A stretch of DNA of 64,000 bases from Shinisaurus crocodilurus. Its lineage: Eukaryota; Chordata; Lepidosauria; Squamata; Shinisauridae. Numbering within the stretch: position 1 is the stretch's first letter; every line of letters begins with the position of its first letter. The stretch covers positions 27,922,232 through 27,986,231 of the forward strand of contig CM037880.1 of the NCBI GenBank assembly GCA_021292165.1, written 5' to 3'. Positions 36,403-46,578 of this stretch are shown piece by piece. The notes beneath the pieces were generated by a model. That model did no database searches, had not been told where the DNA came from, and was given only the letters and a program-made list of their open reading frames with translations. The position numbers and the translations under genes are program-made.

Positions 36403-36898
36403 CAGCTTTCTTCAACATGGTGCCCCCAGACATTTTAGACATTCAGCGTGGGATCCTGGGAGTTGTAGTCCAAAATACAGGCAGTCCCCGAGTTAAGAAT
36501 GTCCGACTTACAGACAACCCATACTTAAGAACGGACTTCTGGGTTCCCCGGCACTACATTGTTTACATAGCGTAATATACTACGCAATTTGCGTAATTTA
36601 CGCAATTTGCGTAAATGCCAATTTTAATGTATAGAATGCTATGCTGTTCCGACAACCCATACTTAAGAACGGACTTCTGGGTTCCCTGGCACTACATTGT
36701 TTACATAGAGTACATCGCATAGTATACTACACAATTTGTGTAATTTACGCAATTTGCGTAAATGCCAATTCTAACGTATAGAATGCTATGCTGTTCTGAC
36801 TTACATACAAATTCGACTTAAAGACATTCTTAAGAACGGGACTCGTCCGTAACCTGGGGGCTGCCTGTATCTGGAGAGCACAAAGTTGGGGAAGGCTG
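36403..36898. mobile_element. Palindromic hAT-type MITE B4
   Basis: It begins CAGCTTTCTTCAACATGGTG and ends AAAGTTGGGGAAGGCTG. Target duplications GAGTAGAC (36395-36402) and GAATAGAC (36899-36906) match at seven of eight bases. Its middle is interrupted at TA by the element at 36478-36867. Confidence 0.9.
36478..36867. mobile_element. Tigger/pogo-like MITE with duplicated core
   Basis: The ends CAGGCAGTCCCCGAGTTA and TAACCTGGGGGCTGCCTG are inverted and flanked by TA on both sides (36476-36477 and 36868-36869), as in Tc1/mariner/pogo elements. The interior holds two ~138-148 bp direct copies starting GACAACCCATACTTAAGAAC at 36513 and 36651. Confidence 0.92.
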
Positions 36899-37379
36899 GA
36901 ATAGACAATACTAGGCTAGATGGACAAACAGTCTGACCTTGTATAAAGCAGCTTTCCATGTTCCAGTGGGGGTGGACATTTCCAGCAGGTACTTGGCTTA
37001 CTCCAGAAATGAAGGGAGCTCTTCAATAATGGAAGTGGAAGTGTTCTTGCTTCCCTGTCCCAGCCTTGGATGCTTTGGGGTATGTGAGGCAGGAGGCCTG
37101 ACTGACAGCAACAGTGCATGAATCCTCCAGTTCTGGCACAAGTGCCAGCTGGCTCCTTGTACCCATCTTGCAACCTATTCATGAATCAGTATGGTAATCA
37201 ATGCCCACACTGATTTTTCCTAGCACAATGGACAGGAAAATTCATTTACAAACAGTCCTTTGGTACCAAGACTTCTAACCTCTTTCTAATTTGCCAGTAC
37301 AGGGCAGACTTCCTTATTAATAAGACTTCCTTATTAACAAATTGATGTCTATTAGTTTACTGATGGAATTTCTCTGACA

Positions 37380-37472
37380 GAGCAATCTTATGCATGTTTA
37401 CTTGGCAGTAAGCTCTTCTGTGTTCAGCAGTGCTTACTCCTGGGTAAGTGCGCATAGGATTTCAGCCTAAGA
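37380..37472. mobile_element. Palindromic MITE D-type
   Basis: AGCAATCTTATGCATGTTTA faces GTAAGTGCGCATAGGATT, with GCAGTAAGCTCTTCTGTG in the middle. It ends about 30 bp downstream of the exon 14 donor. Confidence 0.65.
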
Positions 37473-37502
37473 CCCTCCCAGCTATTCAAGGTAAAGACAT
37501 AC

Positions 37503-37610
37503 CTTTCCATCCATCACCAACTCAAAGCCTTCTCTGTTCTTTATTTTGTTATACAGGTATTCTGCAAGTTCCAAGCATTTGTCAATATGTGCTTCAAATC
37601 CTATAGTGCC
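37503..37610 (-). CDS. GAD2: GAD2 exon 14 (residues ~463-498)
   Basis: The exon encodes [20 protein letters not shown] and then [16 protein letters not shown], 36 codons in phase 0 at both ends. It links the large domain to the C-terminal domain. The acceptor is CCAAAG at 37611-37612 and the donor is GGAAAG|GTATGT. It is the most diverged of the ten exons relative to human (about six substitutions, e.g. Thr to Ile and Ile to Lys), which fits a surface helix region rather than the active site. Confidence 0.96.
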
Positions 37611-37689
37611 CTTTGGAACAAAGGAGGAAAGAGACAGGATGAAGTGAAATGAAGTGAAATAATGCAAAAAACTACTGAAATTATAGTAA

Positions 37690-37825
37690 CCTTTCCATAA
37701 TTTGCATATATGCATATAAATCAGCACATGCAAATTTCATGCAAATACATACCCTCCTTTGTCCTCTTTTTTGGTGGTACATTTCCTCTTTTTTGATGAT
37801 GCGCAACGTACATGGCCACCCTAGT
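37690..37825 (-). mobile_element. Family K fragment
   Basis: Reversed relative to copy 1: CCTCCTTTGTCCTCTTTTTT and CATGGCCACCCTAG form its terminal part. Confidence 0.65.
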
Positions 37826-38841
37826 TTTGACCCTCCAAGCAAAATGCAGCTGCCCAGCTATGCTATTGTGGGCTGCCAGGTGTTTGATAATCCCCTCCTT
37901 GGCTCTTTTTGCACACCCATGCTAGGAGCAAAGCTAATGTTTTATGGGGCACCAGGTGGGTCTCCATAGCTCCATATGGTGGAGTGCATTTGACTTGACA
38001 GGTGACAAGTTATGTACACCTGACTTAAAACAATGGCAACCTGGTCCAAGGGTTCCAATATGATGATGATAAGGTTGATGATGAGATCACACAACAAATG
38101 CTATACGAAACGTGTGTTTCTTGCAGGCCAGTTTAGCAAATGAATTAATTCATTTTTTAATGAAATCTTGGTAAAGAAATTTGAGATCACTAAGCAGGAA
38201 GTATTCATTTGGCAACGTTTGCAAAGTGCAAATAAGCTGGTCCTTTGAGATTCCCCACAAATATGCCCCAGAAAAGAACAGATTTTAAATTAGTTTCCCC
38301 ACAACAACAATATGCCCGCTCCTAATTGCTGTATAAAGCGGAAGCAGGTATTCTAGTCACAGTTTTGCCGTGTCTAGTTTTAAGAATTCCTACAACAAAA
38401 TCCTTGGTCTTTCTCAAAAGCTTTTAGCCTGATTACATTAAAACATAATCGCTATGTTGCCAAATTGTCTGGAGCAGAGAGGCAGCGATTGCTGCATGAC
38501 GTCATAGGATCTAAGTGACACCTGATTTCTTCTGCCTGGAATGTGGGTTGACAATTATCCTTCATTTGTTCACTCCCAGGGCTGTGCTTTTCTCCTGCGT
38601 TAGGGAGGGCTGTGTGGCTTGCCTTCAGACAGCCCTGCAGGAGTGCTGAGCAGCAGTTGCCTAGCAACTGACATGCAACTCTCCTTTGTCCGAGGCCTAG
38701 CACAATGGCTGGGCTGAGGCTGAAGAAGTGTTGTTGTTGCCTTAGCTGAAAACCAGGTGGTGGCAGGATAAGGGAGAGAATAGGTAGGGCAAGAGGCAGT
38801 GATTGGTTGTGAGAATAAGGATAGCTGAGAATTTGAACAAG

Positions 38842-39232
38842 AGTGTGAGACAGGGTGGCGCCAGGTGCCCTCTTTTACAGAGGACAGCCATCTATTTCAA
38901 GGGCTGCCGGAGGACTGTCATCTATTTTGAAGGCATCTTCTGCCCTGTCCAAGTCCAGTTCAAAGGTGAAGAACCATCAGAAGAAAAAGCTGGGCTTTGA
39001 GGTTGCCCATCAACAGCACAGCAGACTGAGCAGGCAGGCACACAGGTCACGTGGTCACATTCTTCCACACTATGGTGAGATGTACTATATTTCTATTTAA
39101 ATTATAATAATTATTTCTAAATTTGCATCTATACATATAAATTAGCATATGAAAATTTTATGCAAACTGGTGTCCTCTTGTTTTGGTGATGTGTGTCCTC
39201 TTTCTGACAACGCATAAGTGGCCACCCTAGAG
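38842..39232 (-). mobile_element. Family K element, reversed copy
   Basis: CAGGGTGGCGCCAGGTGCCC and AGTGGCCACCCTAG bound it. The interior carries CCTTTGAACTGGACTTGGAC on minus and a CACTATGGTGAGATGTACTA block as in the other copies. It is uninterrupted and in GAD2 intron 13. Confidence 0.75.
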
Positions 39233-39687
39233 AGCACCCCCAGCTCGCATTTTTGCAAACTGAATTGAAATGGGAACCCCACAGTCTGCTGCAAGTAGGC
39301 ACCTGCCTTGATTATGCTTGGACCCCTGGAAAGCCCACCAGTACACCCTTCCCTGATGTAAACTGGCCCCCAGGGGGTCTCCCAGAACGCAATCAGAACA
39401 ATTCCCCACCCTTGCTCTGCTGTCTCCTGTTCTCCAAGGTAATTCTTCTTCTTCTGGCATTTAGGAGAGGAAAGAGAAGGAGGAGCATTTCAATTCAGGT
39501 GCTCAAACAAGGTTTTGATAGCTGAGATTGTGAAGAAAATATATGGAGCCTATAGCCCGGAAACCAAAACACTTGGGCTTATCCCTGAAGTTCAATGTTT
39601 TTCCAAGCAGTATTTTTGCAAGTCAAAGAAATAACTTATTTTTTGAGTAGCGCTATCTTAAAACATGTAATGTGAATGCTTGCTTAC

Positions 39688-39837
39688 CTTTGCCCTCCAC
39701 ATCAGCCACAGCTTGAAGACATCAACATGGCGCCCGCATTGCAAGGCCTTGTCTCCAGTGTCGTATGACAGGTCGTAGTGTTTATCTTGTTGAAAGAGGT
39801 AGGAAGCATGCATTTGATTGCAGCTTTGCATCAGCCC
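39688..39837 (-). CDS. GAD2: GAD2 exon 13 (residues ~413-462), catalytic loop
   Basis: The exon encodes 50 codons, [20 protein letters not shown] and on to [10 protein letters not shown]. It includes the flexible catalytic loop; its tyrosine in HASYLF corresponds to Tyr425 of GAD65. The loop is the part that differs functionally between GAD65 and GAD67. The acceptor is TTTAAAG at 39838-39839 and the donor is GCAAAG|GTAAGC. The sequence is intact and nearly identical to human (Asn to Ser once), which argues that the gene was under selection until very recently despite the exon 12 shift. Confidence 0.97.
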
Positions 39838-40796
39838 CTTTAAAAACGAAACAAAAAAACAGGCATTCCCTGAAGGGCAAGTGGAAGAATGTGCAGTTTT
39901 TACTGCTTCAAGGAAAAACTTGCCAGGCAACTCCTCATGATGGGCTGTGCTACAAGAAATGGCAGGTGCATGTTTGTGATGCCCTCAACAGCTGTGGCAT
40001 TGAAAGGTTGACGGTTCTGGTGTTGGCATAAGGGGCATAGCAGCACCCTTGTACTTTACTGTGAACTTATGAACACTCTTCTCATCCATATGCATCACTA
40101 GCACATGCTCCTGTTTTTATAGTTATTACCCCTTTTCACCAGCCTTATTATCGATTCAGCCGAAAATGTGTTATTTTCCCCTTCATCTCCTACCAGCAAT
40201 CATGCAACCCCTGGCCAGTTGTTGTAAAGATGGCAGTTCCTAGCTAACCATGTTTACTAGAATTTGTTAGAGCAGGAGGCCTCATGTCAGTGGCTTTCTT
40301 CCTTCAGGGAATGCTTCCTATATTGACTAGTCTGTTAAGGAAACCCTCAGGCAGCTGCCATGGGACCCCCTGAGTGTTACAGAGAATTATGGGACACTCC
40401 CTTCATGCAGAGTGCTGTTCAAAGGCCTGTTGATCTTCACTATTGCCCCATGCAAAAAAGCCTGCAGCCTAAAACACACTCAACACTCATCAGTGGCCAC
40501 ACATTTTTATTGGTGGGACAAGTTACTTGGAGGTGTAAGGCCGGCCACATGCTCTTTAGACCCGTGTCCATCCTGGCATATAAGAGATGTCGGGCGGGGA
40601 TGATCATTTGAATGGTGGAGATTGTTAATGCAGCCTTCAAAGACTGCCATGCTTCTCTAAAGGAGGCCATGGTAAGATCTATCTTGAAGAAGCCTTCACT
40701 AGCTCTCACCAACCTTGATAATTATCAGTCAGTTTCTAATCTCCTTTTTTTTTTTAGCAAGGTCTTTGAGCGAGTGGTGGCTTGCTACTTCAGGTG

Positions 40797-40798
<2 letters not shown>

Positions 40799-40838
<40 letters not shown>
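40799..40838. repeat. (TG)n microsatellite
   Basis: About 20 perfect TG repeats inside the L2 fragment, followed by a T/A-run. Confidence 0.97.
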
Positions 40839-40841
<3 letters not shown>

Positions 40842-41121
40842 TAAAAAAAAAAACGTAAACTGATTATCTGGATCCTCTTTCAATCTGGATTCAGGCCTGG
40901 TTACATGAAGAGCTAGACAGGGAGAGTGTGTGTCCCTGTTGGTTCTGCTGGAACTCTCAGGTGTGATCAATACCATCCATCATGGTATTCTTCTGGGACA
41001 CTTGGCCAATATGGGACTTCGAGGTACTCTGTTGCAGTGGTTCCAATCCTCATTTGATTGCGCATTCCCAGAAAGTGATGCTGTTGGGCTATTGCTCATT
41101 TCCTTGGCCATTGGTCTATGG

Positions 41122-41257
41122 CAGGGCTCTCCAACCTTGGGTCCCCAGATGTTGCTGGACTACAGCTCCCAGAATCCCTTGCCATTAGCCATGCTAGCTG
41201 GGTATGCTGGGAGCTGTAGGCCAGCAACATCTGGGGACCCAAGGTTGGAAAGCCCTG
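41122..41257. mobile_element. Palindromic hAT-type MITE N2
   Basis: A 136-bp palindrome from CAGGGCTCTCCAACCTTGG to GGTTGGAAAGCCCTG, flanked by GTCTATGG and GTCTATTG (seven of eight matching). Confidence 0.92.
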
Positions 41258-43166
41258 GTCTATTGGGTTCCTCAGGGCTTTATTTTGCATTTACAGACCA
41301 ATGGGTTTTGAAACAGTGCACTGGCTTTCAGTTTGTTTCCAAGTCCAATTCAGGGTGCTAATTCTTACTTATATAGCCCTAACTGGCTATATAAGCTTGA
41401 TTGGCTTATATAGCCCACCTCCTCCCATATGAGCCTACCTGAAATTGCATTTATCATCTGAGGCCCTGTTATGTGTGTCACCTTCTAGAGAGATGAGGCT
41501 GGTGGGTGCTCAAGACAGGGCCTTCTATGTAGCAGCACCCTGGTTACAGAATTCCCTCCCCAGGGAGGTTAGGTTAACCTCCTCTTTAGTCTCCTTTAGA
41601 TGACTAGTGAAGACATCACTGTTCTGCTGAGCTTTTAATACTTATTAAAAGCGCAGCACTGTTATTCAGCTTTTTGTAGTTTATGTATTTTAATCTTTTT
41701 ATTTGTATTTTGTCTTGAGCACTTACTGAGCAAAGGGGCAATCCAAAAATATTCTAAACAAACAAAGAAATTGTTCTTTGAATATTGTTAGCCACCTTGA
41801 GCGCTACTCTGGTAAGTGGAAAGGCATGTAGATTATTTTAATCAATAAATCAGGATTAGGCAATCTACTGGCTCAGCCTAATTTCATGTAGCCCTCCGCC
41901 TAATTTCAAAAGCCCTCTCCATGCAATGTTCAGATTTCCAGCAAGAGTGATCTGCCCCTTCCCTGGCAGTCCAATGGGCAAGAAGGAAAAGGAAGAAAAG
42001 TGAGAGGGGTTAGCCGAAAGAGAAAAGGGGTGACCCATCCACTTTTGGCTCTGGCCTTGCCTGCTGACATGCGACCCCTGACATGAGGGAATGCAGCCCT
42101 CAACAAAAAAAGATTGTCCACCCCTGAAATAAATAAATAAATAAATTTCAAGGGGAGATTGGTAGGAGTAGGCAAACTGTCTTTCAGAAAAGTGTATCCA
42201 CTAGTTCTGATATTCTCACTGAGGAATGCCCAATAAGCTGCTGAGGAACATGAAATAACACAACTTTTTTAAAAAAATCTGGCTCTTAGGGGTGTGGAGC
42301 TTTTGTGGTTCCTGTATGCATGCATGCAGGAACACACACACCCACACACGCCTCCTCATGTGTAAACCAAGCGGGGGCTGGGAGGAAGCGAAAGGTGCAT
42401 GGAACATGGGATGGGGCCTGGCGCCTGGAGGTCTGGAGGTGCCAGGCTGAAAGCGTTCATATGTAAATGTAGTTCAAGCCATGACTCATGAATTCCCTTC
42501 CCTCTGCCTGGCCAGTTTCCTTCCCCCCTGCCTGGTCAGGTGAAATTCAAATTGATTGGCTGAAGGCAAGAAAGCGACAGAAAGGGGGAGGGGGAAGAGC
42601 TATTTCCCCACGTGTAGCCTTTGTTCTTGGTCTTAGTTTTTTGGTAGCGTGCCCGGCATGGCAGCGCACCAGCGAGGGGCCCAAGCCTTTAGCCCCCCCC
42701 CTCAGGATCCGACCCCAGTTAGCTCCTGGTGAAATGAGCTGGATGAGGGCTCTAGTGAATGCATGCTCTTGTGGAGGGCTATTTATCTCAGACCTGCGGG
42801 TAGATAAAATAGTTCCCCCTGGGCAGCAAGGCTGTGCTGGATCCAACCCTTGAAGAGAACACCCTCAGGTAACAGGTGTGTGTCTGAGAGATATTAAGGA
42901 ATCAGGTTTTATTGTTTTGTAGCTTTACTGTGTACTAAAGTGTCTCTCTATTTTGTGTGCTTCTCTTATTTCCCTAATCTGGTTGTAAAATGCTACCAGA
43001 ATAACCTTGTCTTGGTTTACCCCACATGGGTTTTGTAGTACTCTGTGAGTTCAGTATCTAAATCCAGGTTACAGAATTGAAGGCGAGTCCCTCAACAGAG
43101 ATTCAAGTAGGATTGCAGACTGCTGAGGCTGGCAATCTGGTACCTTGAGATCTCAGGGGGTCTTGG

Positions 43167-43308
43167 TTCCTTTGCAAGTAGGAAAAGGTGGGGGTCTGGC
43201 GGGCCAGCCAGCCCCCCCTTCCGGGCCACATGGCGGCAAGCGCTGGGATTCCTTTGAAGTAGGAAAGGGTGGGGGTCTGGCGGGCCAGCCAGCCCCCCCT
43301 CTTCCTCC
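43167..43308. repeat. G/C-rich tandem duplication near exon 12
   Basis: TTCCTTTG-AAGTAGGAAA followed by GGTGGGGGTCTGGCGGGCCA occurs at 43167 and again at 43249 (period 82). It lies 160-300 bp into intron 12, just downstream of the exon 12 donor. It is unrelated to any transposon I recognise. Confidence 0.85.
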
Positions 43309-43464
43309 ACAAGGGGTAAGTGACTAGAGTTTTTATTTTTTTTTCTGGTTTCAGGTGCAATCTGTCACATGTACATGTATCAGCTGTGTCACAATTAAAA
43401 GCATCCAGCACAGTAAAAGGGAAAGGCCAGAAGTAAGCAAAGATGCAAACTGTTGGAGACATAC

Positions 43465-43544
43465 CTCTTCTCGAACAAGGCAGAGCAGAGCACTGCAGTG
43501 GGACCCCCATCATCTTGTGCGGATTCCATGTCACGGAATTGGCC
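43465..43544 (-). CDS. GAD2: GAD2 exon 12 with PLP lysine; one-base frameshift
   Basis: The exon encodes [20 protein letters not shown], containing the Asn-Pro-His-Lys motif whose lysine (Lys396 in human GAD65) forms the Schiff base with PLP. After the following leucine the frame should read Leu-Val-Arg-Glu-Glu. Instead an extra base in the GG pair at 43479-43480 turns it into Pro-Cys-Ser-Arg-Arg. The exon is 80 bases, while 79 are expected. The acceptor TTCTAG at 43545-43546 and the donor GAGAG|GTATGT are both good and fit the neighbours, so a misplaced boundary does not explain the shift. Read literally, translation would stop at 39782-39784, inside exon 13. It may be a base-call or assembly error, an allele, or a true lesion. 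Confidence 0.93.
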
Positions 43545-44410
43545 CTAGAACAGCAACCAAATTTTAAAGGGAGACATTACGACACTGTTGCAATTACAGA
43601 GACATAAATGCAAACAGCAAAACTAAAATAAAAGTGGTACTTTTGTTTTGTCAAAGCAGCAAGGTTGAAAACAAGCCAAGCAATTTTTTTTTAAAAAAAT
43701 TGATAGAGTAGTTATTTCATGCCACAATAAGGCCTTTTATGAACATCCAAGAGCCATTAAATTAAATGTATTTGTAGTTGTACAGACAGTGTTCTTTGGA
43801 AATGATTGAACAGTTTAACACAAAGATTTTGGACTTTTGGAACCCTAACCAGTTATTGTGCTGGGAAGAGTAAGGCTCAGTCCTGAATATTTGTGTTGTT
43901 TATGTGTAGTGCTTTCAATTTAAATTTATTTATTATTTTAAAAAAATATTTCTCAGTCACCTTTTGACACAGAAAGTGTCCCCAAGGCAGCTTACAATTT
44001 AAGACTTTAAAAACCCCAACAACTAGAAACTCCAAAACTTAAGTTTCAGCTTGCCTTCTCATTCATCCCCTTATAAACCCTGTGTTAGTGTATGAACTAA
44101 AACAACTAGCTGTGTGACCTGTGTCGTTTTATTGTTAAAGTGCTGTGGCTTGTGCTTGTTACTTTGTAATGTTTCCAGACAGAAGGAGCCAATGTGTATT
44201 CTGTCTGTGTTCACTGAAAGCTAATCTTACATTTAGCCTTGCCAGGTGTGAGGATTGTCATGTGTTGCAATTAAGCTGATAACAAGCGGCCAGGCTACAG
44301 CAGTATGAACTTTTGCTGTTCTAATGAGGTAATACTGCTCAGCTGTTGCAGTTGCCTCTGCTGGTTTTGTCTTTGCTGAACTGAACTGGAAGAAACGACA
44401 CTCTGTACAT

Positions 44411-44546
44411 CAGTGTTCTCCAACCTTGGGTCCCCAGATGTTTTTGGCCTACAACTCCCAGCATGCCCCAGCCAGCGTATGCTGGCTGGGGCATGCTGGG
44501 AGTTGTAGGCCAAAAACATCTGGGGACCCAAGGTTGGAGAACACTG
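44411..44546. mobile_element. Palindromic hAT-type MITE A6
   Basis: A 136-bp palindrome flanked by CTGTACAT (44403-44410) and ATGTACAT (44547-44554), seven of eight matching. It is in GAD2 intron 11. Confidence 0.93.
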
Positions 44547-45749
44547 ATGTACATGAACACTCTCCTCCCGGGCCCTGACATGCCCCCTTTGACCCCTCTC
44601 TGAGGTCACTTTCCCGACCTCGGGGAGCAGCTGGTGCAGTTCTTTCCACACTGACTATGAGGGGTCGGGGGATCAGAGCTCCGATTCCCAGCTCCAAGGT
44701 TGGAACGTTGTCTCCGACCTTGGAGAGGGGAATCCGAACTATCCTTTCTAGGGGCCGTAGGATCGTTCCCTAAACCTGCAATCCTATGCACACTTACTTC
44801 TGAATACTCATGGAGAGAACTGGGCTGCATGTCTAGTTGATAAAATCCAAGTTTTATAGCAGCATGAGCTATGAACTCTCAAATAAAATGTTAAAAGACA
44901 AGGGTAAAGGACTTGCAAGTAACCTTAAGAATAACAACGGAAACTAAAATCTACAACTTCTAAGGAAAGAAGAGGGGGGGCATTTAGAGAAGATTGTTTT
45001 TTTTAAAGTTTGTATTGCAGCTTGTGTTTTACTTCATAATACAAAGTTTCAACACAAGTTGCAGCTTTGAACTTTGCAAAATGATATTTTGTTTTGTTTT
45101 AGTGTGTGTAAATTAGGAGAGAAGATGACAGTCTCAAAGCACTCAAACCCTTTTAATGAAAGTCATTTTCCTGCCAGATTTTCTAATGAAAACATTGTAA
45201 ATGTAAAACATGATGAGAAAAAAAAATCTAAATTAAAGTACTGAGACAGTAAGTGCTTAGAAGGATTAGCACTGTGTACTGAAAATTAGGGGTGAGGAAG
45301 ACCATCAGTGCTAACACTGGATGCTCAGGAGCATGTCCAGAAAGCTCTAATTTTGTGCAGTGGATGTGCAGTTTCAGCACATCTGATCTCCACACTTGAG
45401 ACATGCATGCTAATCAGCACATGTTAATCCCTGCCAGTCCACACAACTGAAAGGAACCAGAGCAGAACCAAAGCAATCTGTTCAGCCCAGATGGGTGTAT
45501 TTCCATGGAAACTGCAGGGACTGCATGCTTTCCTGAGCAAAATTCAAAATGAATCCTCCTCCCACCTAAATATGAATTTGGCCCTTTCCTGCACTCTGTC
45601 ATTATTATGTCTTTGAATGTATTATTTGTAATGTAAAAAAAAAATGTAGCTCCTAGCTTTTGTGACAAAGGGCGATAAGAAAGGGCCTTGATAAAAATAG
45701 ATAAAATAAAAGGAACTGTACCAGGCTGTTTATGCTATGTAAAGATCTA

Positions 45750-46000
45750 CAGTAATACCTTGGATTGCAAGTAACTTGGTTTGAGAGTGTTTTGCAAAAC
45801 AAGCAAATCTTTAAATATTTATTTATTTATTTATTACTTGATATACAAGCGACGTCTTGCAATACAAGTACTGTAGTACGGCTTAAATTAAAAATCTCTG
45901 TACAATTTTTTTTGGGGGGGATTTTGTTTTGATATAAGAGTGTTTTGGATTACAAGCACGTTTCCGGAACGAATTATGCTCTCAATCCAAGGCATGACTG
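45750..46000. mobile_element. Tigger/pogo-like MITE
   Basis: The ends CAGTAATACCTTGGATT and AATCCAAGGCATGACTG are inverted, with TA at 45748-45749 and 46001-46002. Inner sequence GAGTGTTTTGCAAAACAAGC faces AAGAGTGTTTTGGATTACAA. It ends about 165 bp upstream (on plus) of exon 11. Confidence 0.9.
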
Positions 46001-46167
46001 TAGTCAATTATTTTCAATAGTAATCAGAGCTTGAAAAATAGTTTCTAATCCTACATTTGACAAGAGCATATGGATTGATTTTAACCGATTTTAATCTGCA
46101 GGAGGAGTTTTGGTGGCAATCGCTGCAGTACGTGAGTAGTATCTAATAATATTTCCATTAGCCCTAC

Positions 46168-46232
46168 CTTTCAACACCATTCAATTTCCATTTATGTTTC
46201 CTTGACATCAACAGCCCACCGCCCCACGCTCC
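46168..46232 (-). CDS. GAD2: GAD2 exon 11 (residues ~365-386)
   Basis: The exon encodes GAWGGGLLMSRKHKWKLNGVE plus two bases of an arginine codon. It directly follows the PLP aspartate. The first residue is glycine (GGA), where remembered vertebrate GADs have alanine (the DAAW motif), while the second alanine, which packs on the cofactor ring, is kept. The acceptor TTTTCCAG leaves no room for an alternative first codon. The donor is GAAAG|GTAGGG. Length (65 bases) matches that expected from the human protein. Confidence 0.95.
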
Positions 46233-46547
46233 CTGGAAAAGAAGATAATAACCATTAGTTGTGCTCAATTATATTGATTTCTGGGGGCTGATGTCCAAAG
46301 GTGCAAGGCACTTTTAGATCTGCTCTTTGTGCAGTTGGGGATGCAGCTAAAAATACAGAGAGGAAACTGCAAAATATGGATATTGATGAGAAGCAGTGAT
46401 CCACCTGTACTTTTTGGAATTTACAACCACAAGATGCGATGAGGGCATGAGGTTAGGTGGCTTCAAAAAAGGAAGAAAGACTGTATGTCCTTCAAGGCAA
46501 GGAACTGTCATCTTGTACTTTGTAAAATCCCGTGCAGATCTATGGTG

Positions 46548-46548
<1 letters not shown>

Positions 46549-46575
<27 letters not shown>
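46549..46575. repeat. (TC)n microsatellite
   Basis: A perfect TC tract of about 27 bases. Confidence 0.95.

Positions 46576-46578
<3 letters not shown>

Larger units (their letters stand above)
36251..36964 (+). mobile_element. tRNA-derived SINE split by two nested transposons
   Basis: The SINE head (AGGGTTTGATCCCTGGCATC) and body stop at GAGTAGAC (36402) and resume at ATAGACAATACTAGGCTAGA (36901), ending GCAGCTTTCCATGTTCC. The gap holds the B-type MITE at 36403-36898, itself split by a Tigger-like element. The site is the same SINE position as in the 13.8 kb copy. Confidence 0.9.
40612..41745 (+). mobile_element. L2 LINE fragment with TG tract and MITE
   Basis: Broken plus-strand frames read KKPSLALTNLDNYQSVSNL, VFERVVA, SLLVLLELSGVINTIHHGIL and GLRGTLLQWFQSSF, which follow the L2 RT order. 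After MITE N2 it continues with the GAEFK/FQV-like segment and a 3' tail ending TTGTATTTTGTCTTGAGCAC. It lies in GAD2 intron 12 in antisense orientation to the gene. Confidence 0.8.

Noticed and set aside
36595..36770. CRISPR-like or regulatory short repeats (GCGTAA/TTGCGTAA)
   Set aside because: They are explained by a tandem duplication inside a Tigger-like MITE in a vertebrate genome.
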